Assembly: GCA_035041965.1 (NCBI GenBank)
Contig: JAPYMA010001677.1
Coordinates: 355,741-419,740 of the forward strand
Length of the DNA: 64,000 nucleotides
Origin: Anisakis pegreffii
Taxonomy: Eukaryota; Nematoda; Chromadorea; Rhabditida; Anisakidae
Direction of reading: 5' to 3'
The position numbers were made by a program, and so were the translations under genes. A model generated the notes under the pieces. It was not told the DNA's origin and searched no databases. It saw only the letters and a program-made list of their open reading frames with translations. The number at the start of each line of letters is the position of its first letter. The stretch's first letter is position 1. Shown in pieces: positions 12,494-24,800 of this stretch.

Positions 12494-15400
12494 TTAATCG
12501 CCCAATCTGAACATTTTCTCCTCATCCGGTTTCTGCAGCCAACATCCGTATCCACTCTCTTTCAACACAATGAAAAAGCGATCTCTGGCAGTCATGTATT
12601 GGTGACATCGTTCTTTCTTCCGCAAATACGTCTCATTCGATGGAGTTCTCGATTTCTTAGTTCGAACTTTTTGCTCAATTCCGACAAAACATTCGTACAT
12701 TGCACGTTTGCACAATCGTGAAATGTCGCTGAAAAATGATCAATCCGTATAAAGGAACAACATACATGTGACCGACCAGACTGTTATTCATTCGCATCAA
12801 AGAGACTATAGATACTGTCGTGATCATAAGAACAGTAACAATCATAAGCTAAGTACAATATGTCGTTGGCTATGCGAACACGAACAACTGAGACATTCAT
12901 GAAAGTGACTGAACTTATTTGCTCGTCAAACTCTTTAAACGAATTCAGTTCAATAAAGAACACAAACAGACAACAAGAAAATGTGTTCAATGGATCTGAA
13001 CTTTTACGGCATATAACAAAGTGTTCATATGGCAACAAAGCAATGAAAATGCAGTGAGCTAATCAATTCGAATTCAGAAATCCATTCGACTGAATTGGAT
13101 TCCAATAGAACATGTTAAAAAGACGAACCCCGACGGATGGATTCTTCCCGTTCGTGAGTTTATAATCTCAACACTATCATCGCTCAAATTCCAATTCGCT
13201 GCCAACAACGTATTTTTCCTTATTTTACGATCAGAAGGCATCTGAAATGCACAGTCTCAATTCATTACAAACAAAATAGCAGAATCATACAAAAATAATA
13301 TTATTTTGAAATATATTCATACTGAAAACTAAAAATGTTTTATTGTACAAACTAAAATGTTGTGATATAAATGAAGCGTAGTGACAAAAATGATCAAAAA
13401 ATAAATCAAATCTTTAAAAACCTTTCCGCAACTGGCCAAATACGGATGATTCACAGTGAATGGTTCGGACAACTTCAGCTTTTCAGCATCCAATCGGCAG
13501 CATATCGAACGTGATAAATGTCCATAATGAAACAACTGATTTATGGTCAACGAACGCAAATAGATTGGACGCATAAACGCCGTTAGAAGGCAACCCTTAA
13601 TTGTAGAAAAAATTACGAATTCCGAATATTCACTCAACTACTCGCAATCACCAATTGTTCAAGATTCCAGTAGCAATATTTGATAGAATAAATCATTACA
13701 TGTGTAAATTGCATTGAAATGAGAAGACATTCGAGCAAGAGACCATGAATAAAAGAATAAATTATCAATTAATAAAACATTAATTACTAAATTTGTTCAT
13801 TGGACGCCTGGTAAACAACCTTAAAATATGGCTGTCAAATGAACACTAAAGAATGTGTAAATCTTAAACAAATCCAGAAATTTCAGTAATGAAATTCTAC
13901 ACGCTCAGAAATGTTTGCAGGTTTGAACGGAAAAAGAACGTCAACAATCAGTTTTGATATTGTCAATAAAGTCGCAACAAAATGGCAAATAGTACGATAC
14001 CTGCAGTCCAAGCGCGTTCCACTTGAGGATTTTATCACTACACGACATTGTTCTCAATCGCTCACCACCATAAATACCGTCCATTGTTTGTAGATGAATT
14101 TCGGACGGAATTGGTACGGTACCCTCACCTTAACACTACTCAAGTTCAGTGTTAAAATCTTTCGACTGATAATCGACACATCGCATTCTCATCGCTTCAA
14201 GCACAATCACATCCACAATACTTTATCATTTCACAAATATTGTGTCGAATCAGTGCGTTCCTGTTTGCTCACAAATATATTTCAGTGAAAAGTATTACCA
14301 AATTCAATTTTCGTTCGTAAAGTGCCTTTGTGTTTGTCGAATATTGGCCGATGTAACGAACCATTCCCAAAGTCCTAAAACTTTTTGCAGGTTTTAATGG
14401 AAAAAGGAAGTTAACAATCAATTTTAATATTGTCAATATTTTAGCGATTCTACTAAGATACCAGCATTAATAATCAGTTACAATACTTATAACGATAATT
14501 TATTTATGATAAAGAAAAACGATGCTTTGTGAAGACAATACGATACCAATTCAGAAACCTCCGATGCGAATGAAAAAACACGTCCATCACCACAAGGCGC
14601 CGTGTTCACGTAAAGATGGAACGAAAGCGACGGTCTTAACGAGAGCGTGCCATTTTCGATTTTGAATATTGACTTCTGTTCATCTAACAGATACACTTCG
14701 ACTTGTTTATACAGAAATCTTTAAAAATATTCATTCACGTTTCTTATGAGTATATCTACGTGCAATTTGAATGCTCGAAATACAAACGAACATGTAGAAG
14801 AGTTGTCTTAAAAATTGTAATACTCACAAAACGAATTATTATCAAATTTGTTAACTATTATATATTGGTTAAAAATTGCCTTCTTGCTCTGTTCACATCG
14901 TCACCAAACCGATGAAGGCGAGAGTTGGGAGAAGAATTGAGGGCTTCTCATTACCGCAACAACTTATGCTCATTATTTCTAAACGCAAAAATGCACAGTC
15001 CATGATGCAGGTATGCGATGTTAGGGTCACTTCATTATTCATAATAAAAGCGAAGAATGCACAACAAAATCATTGCATCACAATTCATAATTCACTTATA
15101 AAGAGTAATCAATCGAAAAAATACCGAAAAAGAAAAACAAAGCAATGGGCGACGATAAAGAATGAAGAAGCTGAAATTTGCAATCGGAGTTTCATCTCCA
15201 TCTCACCTCAGTAAACCACGTCGACTAAGAATCTCAGCATGTGAATCATTAACTGTTTCGCCCCTCGTTGATAAAGCTTCACCATTTACACATTTATTAC
15301 CTGTCGCCCAAGCGATCAAATAACATTTGTTTTTGTTCATATCCAACATGAATATTCCAGCTATTACCTAAATCAACAACTGATAACAACAATAAGAATG

Positions 15401-18400
15401 ACGATAACTAACATTATTGTAATTATGATCATAACATCAATCACATCTCCGTTTTGACATCTTACAGATTTCACTTCAAAGTCGACAGTATACAACAATG
15501 GTTGCACAGAAACCGGGAAAAGCTATTTGAAAGTGAAAGAGAAACTTAGCATGATACAATGAAATATTACATGAAGCATGCCTTCTGTAAACTATCCTGA
15601 TAATGATAAGATAATTTGAAGGGAAGAATAAAAATCAACGAAATCAAACTAATCAACAAATTTACCTTTTCAGATCCTTGAATTTGAGGATGAAGAAAAC
15701 ACTCACGATTCACAGTTGAGTAAACTGTCCATTGCATATATTCAAAAATACTATTCTTTATTTCAATACCATCCTCACATGTAGCTCCGATATGGATCTT
15801 TTTATTCTGGAATAAAATTAATCATAAATACGACAACAGTACAACGCTAATCAAAGAAACACATTCGATTCAACCAAGTCACTCGAACATCTCAAACGAT
15901 AATATCAATATTTCACTTTTGAAACAACCTTTACATCACGTAGCGTAAAGTTCAACTGCAGATTTTCCCAGGAGATAAGGTAAGAGATTCTTATTCTGAA
16001 AAATGAACTTCTGCTCAAAAAAAATAACAATTGCCTGCTCAACTCACAGCCGTTCACTTGTGAAGAAATATGATTCAATGATAAGGGATGCAATGACAAC
16101 GAATAAACTTCACCTTTATCAAGTAGTCGATAACGACACGACAACACGACACTTTTGCAGCACGTTTCGAGGAGCACTGCAAACCAGTTAATTTCGATTC
16201 ACCGATCGTGAAGGAATATTGAAATCCGCTGAAAATTTTACAACTAAGAAATAAAGTTCAAATTTTCCAAACTGTTCAAAGTGAATCGAATAACTCGTAA
16301 TCGCAAAAGAAAATCTGGTAAACGATTTGAATTTCTGAATGAAAATGCTGCATTAGGAACATAAGCAAAGTATTCAGCTGATGAATTGTGCTATGCTCAA
16401 AATCACTCGAATTTAAAAACGCAGTAACCTAGCACGTAATCGATTGCTAATGATTGATCAAATTCCTGAACATCATTGTATTTCTGTGTGATTTTATCTT
16501 GAGGAGATTACCTTAGTGAACTTGTTTCAAAGAATCTCTTTTCCAATCCCATTCGATCTGCGTATTCATGCACCAGAGATATCACATTTTTGCCACTTTC
16601 CCAAATGTACTGCTGCGCTTCGCTGGAAAACAATATTTAAGGAGATTAAAACAATGTTCCAAACACAAAGGTGCAGTGTAACATGCCTTTGAAATCTAAA
16701 CGAAATATTTCAAATGAATATTCCGAGACATTTCTCTAAACAATAGTTTCGAAATTAACGAATAAACGATCAAATTATTTGGACGATGAAAATGAAGATG
16801 ACATAAGCAATTTTATGTGGGTACTTCAGATTCGACTGAATGCAATTCGTCAATGTGCAATTGAATATTGCACACCACTGAAAATTCAATATCAAAACAT
16901 CGATATCAACAGAAACCTTTATTCGAATGAACTAGCAATGAAGCAATGAACCTCAAAGAGAATCGGCCAATTCTGTTCGGAAAACCGAATCTTCCGTTGA
17001 TATTTCTGTTTGTTTTTTATCATCGTTAGACTCAAAATTAATGAGTAGCTTACGTCTATGAGCAATGAAAATATTCAAATTCCTATTAACTCTTACAAAC
17101 CAGCCAAACAATCGAATTAAGAAAAAAGAATAATTAACTCACGGTGATATCTGCTCATAATTCGCATCGTCTTCAATCGACAACCGCCTCTCAACTGTTT
17201 TATCACCAACCATCGCAGTGTTTCGATCACCGCTAACTGTCTTCAAATTACTTCCAAAATGACTATTTGTTTGAATGCGACATTATCGCTATCATAAGAG
17301 AGCACGCAAAAACCAAAGACGAAACTAATTCTTTGCTCGATGAAATTCGTAGACTAATAATACACCCACTGAAAATGAAAGCTCAAACGACTGACCGCTT
17401 GAGGTTGATCCTCATCGATTTTATTTTCTGTCTTCGCCTCCATTCTGTCACACTGAAATCATTGATGTTGTTTATAAATTGAACATGAAACTCATATCAA
17501 ATGTTCTGTAACGATAATGAAATTCCTTTCTCTCAGTATTTTCACACCACAAATTTTCAAAACGAAATCACTACAACAAATGATGCTCTACTATTACTAA
17601 TGATTTACATTCTATTAGTCTGACATCATCACCTAGAACTTATAACCGTCCATACTTTATTAAAACCATTCACATTAGGCACGCAAGTAAATAATTATTT
17701 TTCCACAATTAGTGTATCCGAATGGATGGTTCGTTAATTTACTGCTAATGGGCAATTAATTTCAAACATCGGATATTCAAAAAATTCACCGTAACCAAAT
17801 GATCGATTACAATTCGACAACATGATACTTTGGCTTTTTGCTTCGAGGAACACCAAAGACCACTGAATTTGATATCGTCAATAACTGTTGAACATTGAAA
17901 CCTACTGAAATAAACGGACTTTTTGAAGCACAACATGGAATAGCGCATCTCCATCTACAATGATAAAATCATAAAAAAGCACTCATTACAATCAATCACT
18001 GAAATTCACACCAGTCATCAATACTTTCAAATTCACTCACTTTGCATAATTTTGAACGATTTCCAGTTTGAATTCGAACTTCTTTCGCTGAGCGTATTCC
18101 AATGCAATTGAAATGACGTTCTTGTTGCACGCAGCAATATAACGTTGTGCAGCACTGAAAATGTATTTGCCATGGAAATAATCATAAGTCTCTCGAGAAA
18201 TCATCATTAAATAACCTAATTACATCAAACGCTGAAGCAAGTTTGAAACAACCTTATGGCAGTCTGATAATATTTACCACAAGCTAATAATAACCGAAGA
18301 CATTTTTCGGATGGTCAGAAGATCATTTAATCAGACTTAAAACAACTAACCTTGAAATATCTTCAGGATTCAACTCCGTATTTCTTCTACTGGTGCCAAC

Positions 18401-19701
18401 CGCAATCACATCATTGGTTTCCACCGGCTCCGTTATTTCTGGACTATTCATTTGCAATACCTGTATCTACCTATCTACCGATATTCAGTTGTCTGTCCTC
18501 ACATGCAACAAAGCCAATATTCTGCTCTTTCAATGTTCGACAATTATGACCCACGTAACTGCATCACCATCAAACGACACTTTGCTCGATGAAATTCGTA
18601 GACTAATAATGCAATCACTGAAAAATGAAAGCTCAAACGACTGACCGCTTGAGGTTGATCCTCATCGATTTTATTTTCTGTCTTCGCCTCCATTCTGTCA
18701 CACTGAAATCATTGATGTTGTTTATAAATTGAACATGAAACTCATATCAAATGTTCTGTAACGATAATGAAATTCCTTTCTCTCAGTATTTTCACACCAC
18801 AAATTTTCAAAACGAAATCACTACAACAAATGATGCTCTACTATTACTAATGATTTACATTCTATTAGTCTGACATCATCACCTAGAACTTATAACCGTC
18901 CATACTTTATTAAAACCATTCACATTAGGCTCGCAAGTAAATAATTATTTTTCCACAATTAGTGTATCCGAATGGATGGTTCGTTAATTTACTGCTAATG
19001 GGCAATTAATTTGAAACATCGGATATTCAAAAAATTCACCGTAACCAAATGATCGATTACAATTCGACAACATGATACTTTGGCTTTTTGCTTCGAGGAA
19101 CACCAAAGACCACTGAATTTGATATCGTCAATAACTGTTGAACATTGAAACCTACTGAAATAAACGGACTTTTTGAAGCACAACATGGAATAGCGCATCT
19201 CCATCTACAATGATAAAATCATAAAAACGCACTCATTACAATCAATCACTAAAATTCACACCAGTTATCAATACTTTCAATTTCACTCACTTTACATAAT
19301 TTTGAACGATTTCCAGTTTGAATTCAAACTTCTTTCGCTGAGCGTATTCCAATGCAATTGAAATGACGTTCTTGTTGCACGCAGCAATATAACGTTGTGC
19401 AGCACTGAAAATGTATTTGCCATGGGAATAATCATAAGTCTCTCGAGAAATCATCATTAAATAACCAAATTACATCAAACGCTGAAGCAAGTTTGAAACA
19501 ACCTTATGGCAGTCTGATAATATTTACCACAAGCTAATAATAACCGAAGACATTTTTCGGATGGTCAGAAGATCATTTAATCAGACTTAAAACAACTAAC
19601 CTTGAAATATCTTCAGGATTCAACTCCGTATTTCTTCTACTGGTGCCAACCGCAATCACATCATTGGTTTCCACCGGCTCCGTTATTTCTGGACTATTCA
19701 T
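12494..19701 (-). CDS. ADAR: ADAR: dsRNA adenosine deaminase with three dsRNA-binding domains
   Basis: Converts adenosine to inosine in double-stranded RNA. Exons in reading order: 19601-19701, 19291-19404, 19046-19154, 18351-18460, 18041-18154, 17796-17904, 17143-17240, 16512-16622, 16114-16228, 15666-15806, 15207-15367, 14559-14718, 14299-14374, 14001-14128, 13422-13595, 13129-13241, 12494-12728. The phases chain correctly, giving about 722 aa. dsRNA-binding domains lie near residues 35-108, 146-219 and 253-327, each split into two exons, with cores such as [17 protein letters not shown]. The deaminase domain follows. All zinc and catalytic motifs are present: [20 protein letters not shown] and TMSCSDK. 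Further family landmarks are [12 protein letters not shown] and the C-terminal RLCKRAMYE and [10 protein letters not shown]. The first two dsRNA-binding domains come from a 1,250-base tandem duplication. The start (ATG at 19701) follows a GTACAG acceptor and may be trans-spliced; an earlier exon is not excluded. Confidence 0.93.
13911..13968. repeat. Short repeat in ADAR intron, copy 1
   Basis: About 58 bases resembling 14381-14438 in the same orientation. Shared blocks include TTTGCAGGTTT, AACAATCA and ATATTGTCAATA, with scattered substitutions. Both copies lie in ADAR introns, on either side of the exons encoding the segment up to the SCSDK motif. They could be an old local duplication or two copies of one element. 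Confidence 0.7.
14381..14438. repeat. Short repeat in ADAR intron, copy 2
   Basis: Diverged partner of 13911-13968. It sits just upstream (in transcript order) of the small exon 14299-14374, close to that exon's acceptor. Confidence 0.7.
17337..18586. repeat. Tandem duplication inside ADAR, unit 1 (about 1,250 bases)
   Basis: Bases about 17337-18586 recur at 18587-19836 at a constant offset of 1,250, with only scattered single-base differences (for example GGCACGCAAG against GGCTCGCAAG near 17680 and 18930). The short block CTCGATGAAATTCGTAG is at the start of both units. Each unit holds one linker exon and the two exons of a complete dsRNA-binding domain, so the duplication is a clean domain gain in the gene on the minus strand. 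High identity suggests it is recent or still subject to gene conversion. Confidence 0.93.
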
Positions 19702-19836
19702 TTGCAATACCTGTACCTGTCTATCTACCGACATTCAGTTGTCTGTCCTCACATGCAACAAAGCCAATATTCTGCTCTTTCAATTATGACCCACGTAACT
19801 GCATCACCATCAAACGACACTACTGAAAACAAATAG
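18587..19836. repeat. Tandem duplication inside ADAR, unit 2
   Basis: Second unit, 5' in the sense of ADAR. It contains the proposed first coding exon (19601-19701) and the first dsRNA-binding domain (19291-19404 plus 19046-19154). It differs from unit 1 by a small deletion near 19782, where unit 1 has nine extra bases before the ATTATGACCC block, and by several substitutions. All three exon frames stay open in both units. Confidence 0.9.
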
Positions 19837-20641
19837 GTTACCGGTGACAAGTACAGGCGGTGATTCGTGGCGCCGAAAGCCTCAACCTAGACCGAAGGCA
19901 TAGATTAAACCTTTATTGACATCGAATTGCGTGGCATGACATGGCATTGCATAGCTAGCTGCCCCGAAATAGCATAAATGCCGTAAATGGTATTAGGAGC
20001 ACGTCAACAGTGTCTAACGCAAATGAGAAGCGTTTACAGGAGTCTTACAAAAATACACAAAATACAGAAAATAAGAAATTAAAAAAGCGTCACAAAAAAT
20101 AATACAAAACGAGTCAAACCCCGTTAACCGCAATTATTCGGCAGCTCCGTTTTGCACGCTACTGCAGAGCATACGAACCTTACGAACGATACCATATCGC
20201 TCGGTAAAGCAACAGATACTACGACGACGATAAAGTAAATTTTTACATAGCACAGAAACAAAAAATGAATGCTACTAGCTGCACGGTAAACTGATCCAGT
20301 TCAGATGGAGTCTAACAAGGAGTGATGAGGACTTACAGTCTCAGATAACATTCACGTGCAAACAATCGGAACTAGTGTTCGTCTGGGAGTAACTTTTTGA
20401 CCGAGGATCCCGACCAAAAATTCGGAGAGCAGAATTGTTGCGAAATGGAATCCGCGATGGGGACCGAGTTGCTCGATGAACATCACTTTTAAGCACTCTG
20501 TATTGTTAGAGCTGCAAACCTCAAGCAAATTCACAAGTGCACGATGCTGTAGACAGCTGGAAACGCTTTAGATTTCATAAGGTATGCGGTTACCGCTGAA
20601 ATCAGGTGTAGAGCTAAATATGAATGTTCTTAAAAATATGA

Positions 20642-21082
20642 ATGTTCAGCTCGGTAAAACTTCAAGAATGTAGAACTGGTTTGAAAAAAAGCGTAAAATC
20701 ATTAACAATAAGAAAAAATGACTTCGATAATAAGGAAAGGAACTGTGGTAATAATGGACAAATTAATGAAGAGTATTTTCACTTGTGCAATACTGGAATC
20801 CGCAGTATTCTATCATCAGGCATTGTTTTCGCTTTGGTCGGTTTTTTAATAGAACTTTTTATCGCTTTCACGTTCATGACCTTTTCTCCGAATGAACACT
20901 GCAGCCTACGGATTAGCATGTGCATGAGATCGCTTGCGTCTTTTATATCCCCACAAAATTTATTTACCAGCAGCTTGATAAAGCAGCAGAATGTGCAGCA
21001 GTCATTAAAAGCTTACAATTGGTCAGTGAAAACATCTGGCGAACTGAAAACGATTTCTGATAAAACTTGCAATGCTGTTTGA
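20642..21082 (+). CDS. Unassigned 146-residue open frame with one membrane-like segment
   Basis: Unusually long open frame for this AT-rich spacer. The product has a hydrophobic stretch around residues 58-76 (GIVFALVGFLIELFIAFTF) with charged residues before it and a Cys/Ser-rich part after it. I recognise no family, there are no clear splice sites marking it as an exon, and there is no neighbour to suggest a role. It may be a chance open frame or a small single-exon gene. Confidence 0.2.
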   Translation: MFSSVKLQECRTGLKKSVKSLTIRKNDFDNKERNCGNNGQINEEYFHLCNTGIRSILSSGIVFALVGFLIELFIAFTFMTFSPNEHCSLRISMCMRSLASFISPQNLFTSSLIKQQNVQQSLKAYNWSVKTSGELKTISDKTCNAV

Positions 21083-21390
21083 AAGTTATATTCTGGCTTT
21101 CATCAACACTCACTGCATTACACCGTAATCTGCTCCATTACACTGTAATCTGCTATGACTCCACATTACTCCTTGTTCCACGACATTGCTTACTTCAGTT
21201 TAAAAAGTTTCTCTGAAAATGGTTTCTGATATAGATTTCGGTTCTCCGTAAATCGTGTACCCTCCTCTCATTCACACTTTTTATGACTCGTAAATTTCAA
21301 TCCGTTCAGCAATGTTAATGGATCGACTAATCTCTCTGTATCCAAATCGCACTTATCTGTTGTATGCTCTCTCTCGGGGAGTCAGTGACG

Positions 21391-21590
21391 GGTCTACGAC
21401 AATTGACCAAGCGACATCTGCCAACACGATGTTTCGCCAAAAAAAGTTGGTCACACAAACTTCGTCTAGGTTCAACGTAAGCGTAGCCTCAGCGTAAGCC
21501 TAAGCGTTTGCGAACGAAGTTTGTGTGACCGACTTTTTTTGGCGAAACATCGTGTTGGCAGATGTCGCTTGGTCAATTGTCGTGTTCCCG
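21391..21590. mobile_element. Fold-back (MITE-like) element with long inverted repeats
   Basis: Left arm about 21391-21467 and right arm about 21514-21590 are reverse complements with very few mismatches over more than 70 bases, sharing CAATTGACCAAGCGACATCT and GATGTTTCGCCAAAAAAAG. The central spacer is short. The same nine bases, TCAGTGACG, flank the element at 21382-21390 and 21591-21599. That fits a target-site duplication of the Mutator-like size class, though the inverted repeats can also be read as starting CGGG or GACGGG, which would shorten the duplication. There is no transposase inside, so it is non-autonomous. Confidence 0.85.
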
Positions 21591-21638
21591 TCAGTGACGC
21601 AGTGGACTAAATGAATATTCCGTGGCGAAAGGCCGTAA

Positions 21639-21682
21639 CGATAGATTTGTGTGTTGGTAATTACCAACACACAAATTTATCG
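21639..21682. repeat. 44-base palindrome without a spacer
   Basis: CGATAGATTTGTGTGTTGG and its complement meet at TTGGTAATTACCAA with no loop. There is one mismatch in 22 base pairs. It lies only about 50 bases after the fold-back element and may be a cruciform-prone site or the remnant of another element. Confidence 0.85.
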
Positions 21683-21809
21683 TCAAAACTCAAAGTAAAT
21701 GTCAGGAATGATAAACTTTTGTTTTTATCACTGTTCACGTGTGCATAATTTGCTAATTAGAATGTAAAGGTAATTCACCATTGGTTTATGCAATTCAGTT
21801 TCAAGGTGA

Positions 21810-24800
21810 ATGATATCAATGTCAATCGATGAGTGGCACTCGCGTTCATTTCTGATCGAATTGAAGCCTCGCGCTGAATTTGCATCGCTTTTCGTCGATT
21901 GCCCTCCGGCTGAGGACAGCGAACAGAATGCGGAGAGCAGTGATAACGCAAATGCTGAAAGGTTTTATCAATTTGATTGCCACAATTATTTTCGAAATTG
22001 AGTAATTGACCGGTATTGTGTTGTGGTGGCGTACGGATAGTAATATTGACGACAACAAAGAGACATTTAATGAATTGATTGAATGAAAGTTGATCACTCA
22101 TATGACATCAAATGCAACCTATGAATCTCATCCGGGTGCAAAGATATATGTTGATACATTTTAGCTGCATCCGTTCGAATCGAGCCTGGATTTAGGCATA
22201 AGCTTGATCCAGAACTTTCATCCAAAACTTGCACTGAGCTAAAATAGACCCGTATGAGTTAGCATATATCTGTATGGTGTTTACATGTCGTCCTTTGGAG
22301 TCATTATTTTTTCCTGAAACCGAATGTTACTCTTGTTTTTTAATGAATGAATTTTTGAAGTGCTCCATCCTCATTGAATGAGCAGCAGACAACGGAGTTG
22401 GTTAAAATTGAAGCACATGGACTGGAATTGAAAGATGTTGAGAACGGTAATTTGGACTCGGCAAAGAGTCGTTTCTCAGTTCGAATCGCTGATTTATGCC
22501 TCCATCCAAATACGGTTTGTGCCTTGACTTGGGCCGATCACAGGCGTTTGTTTATGTGCAAAGTACATGCTGAGGCCGACGGGATACCGCTCGGTGAGTG
22601 CAGAAGTCTTTAAATTTTTGATTATATTACATCAACAGAAATTATTTTGAAGATAGAAATGGAACTGTGCCTTCGAACAAGTAATTGTTTCGTGCCATGC
22701 TGCTGTATAGCGGAGTCATTTGTTGTATGGATCATGAAAAATTCGTTTAAATGATGAAAAGCCATGTGTGATCAGATCAATCTGTTTGTTGTCTTAATTG
22801 AGATCAGTTATGGTAAATATCTTATAAGTGGTGATTAAAATGTGATTTTTAGTCCCAAAAACATTCCACCGTCTTGCAAAAGATATCTCGTCGAAGGTGC
22901 CTCTGGAAGAATATGCTGAAAATGCACAGTCATGTCCAATAGCAATAGAATGTGCCGAATGCTCATTAAAGCTTCTCAGTTATGAGCCAGGGTATGTATG
23001 CTTATTATGTGTATAAGTTATAATAAGAGTAGTGATAATAAATGATGATAATAATACTGAAATGCAGAAATATTGAAATTGGTTCAATCCCCGAAGACGA
23101 CTGGTTGGAAACGGCACCGTCGATGGAATACTTTTGTCGTGATTCATGCGCACATTCACATTCGAATTCATCGAATCCATCCGACCTTACAAATGCCTCA
23201 AATCGTGATCGTTGGCTGCCAACAAATAAAAGATTCATTCTAGCGCATTCTTTCATTTTCGTTCTTAGACAGGTTTTTTAAACTGTTTTTCATTGGTGTC
23301 ATTTTTGTTTTTAATGTTCAATCTTCATAGTGAAGTAAAAATTTGTATATAATGCAGCTAGTATCACGCTTTTTTGAATATCATGAGAAACGCAATTGAA
23401 AATGGATTGAGAATTTGATTCGAAATGTAGCAGTTAGGGTGATGGATTACGATGGTGATGTATGATTTTATAGACTTTGCCATCGGATGTGATGCGAATC
23501 TGTGAAAGTTCAGGTATCGTTAAGTGTATTCAATGCGCTGCTGAGTTAGGCATCGTTTATAGAAGTTAGTTGTTTTTTTTTGTTACAACACAAACTATGT
23601 ATAATCATGAGTTCATTTTTGAGAAAAATTCTGTGAGCTCAAAAAAAGCACATCGAAAATTTTGAATTATTTCGTATTATCGTGTTTACATAGAGGAGAG
23701 TCATCCCGTTTATTGTTTCGTTCAATAAAATTATTGCGACGATTTATGTATGCAGCACTTTCAATTATTTTCGATTGCAGGAAACTCAAACTTAGTTCAG
23801 CTGCATCATGCTGTGACAACGTTGAAGGCATCGAAATCCATCAAACCGTACATTGACGTCAGGTAAATGTTGCTTTTTCCCTTTGATTTCATTCTATGAT
23901 TTGTGCTTCTCTACTTGAATGTAATTTATGTTTTATATATCTGCTGCCGTTTTCTAATTATCTGCATAGATAAATGCAATGAGTGCAAACAAATCCACTG
24001 TTCTTTTTTCGTGTTCTACTCGGCGAATACAAGATTCAGTTAAGACCTGAAAGCAGGTAAAAGAGTCATTGAAGTTCTGGAGCGTTTGGATTTGTTTTCG
24101 CTGTTGATATCGGGTGTTTATTGTTGATTGTTTTATACGAAATGCATTTGTTTGATTCAGATTTGGTTGCATCGAACGTTATTTTGCGTGGTTACTTTTA
24201 TCGCAGTGTGAATCGCAAACATCGCTGAAACTTGTCATTCGTTCGTACGATAAACGTCCATATTTATTGGTTTGTTGTTTCGTTGTGCTGAGAATAATTG
24301 TCATAATTAGTATTAGTTGCGCTGAAAGGTTTCTTAATTTATCCATTTGAGAAGAAATATTGCTGGTTCGAAAATATTCTACTGATTAGTGCGATAGCCT
24401 TTCTCATGCTTTAGAGTTAATGGAAATGCACCTCTAAATGTAAATGTTTAGAATTCGAGAATTACTTGTTACATCGCCGTTATCGTTTTGAGATTGTTAT
24501 AGTATATGTTCGCAGTGTTATGCGACAGCCTAACACTCGAATTGAATAATTGAGTTGTTGAGCTTCATATTTTTAGTGCATTGCGTGCAAAATGGTCAAG
24601 ACTTAACTATGCATGTGCCAAAGACTGAATTAGAAGAAAACATTATGGATGATTTAGAGGTGAGGAAATTGTTTCAGATTTGGTTACTAGAATCGTATGT
24701 GGTGTTGACCAGTGGTGACCTTCGTGAAAATTCGTCGTCGTCGCTGAATGGAACCGAACCTAGCTCTAATGGTAACAGCCATAATGCTGATGAAGAATCG

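Larger units (their letters stand above)
19837..21809. other. Spacer between the diverging ADAR and UBE3D genes
   Basis: About 2 kb that should contain both promoters. It holds an unassigned 146-residue open frame (20642-21082), a 200-base fold-back element (21391-21590) and a 44-base palindrome (21639-21682), listed separately. No promoter motif can be identified by eye. Confidence 0.5.

Noticed and set aside
17267..17482. Plus-strand 71-residue frame over the duplication start (DEIRRLI)
   Set aside because: It lies across ADAR introns on the other strand, is repeated with the duplication and shows no splice or family support.
24555..24677. Coding frame just before the UBE3D exon at 24678 (MHVPKTELEENIMDDLE)
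   Set aside because: Including it breaks phase with the previous exon. The acceptor at 24677 (GTTTCAG) gives LL-IWLLES, matching the UBE3D family directly.
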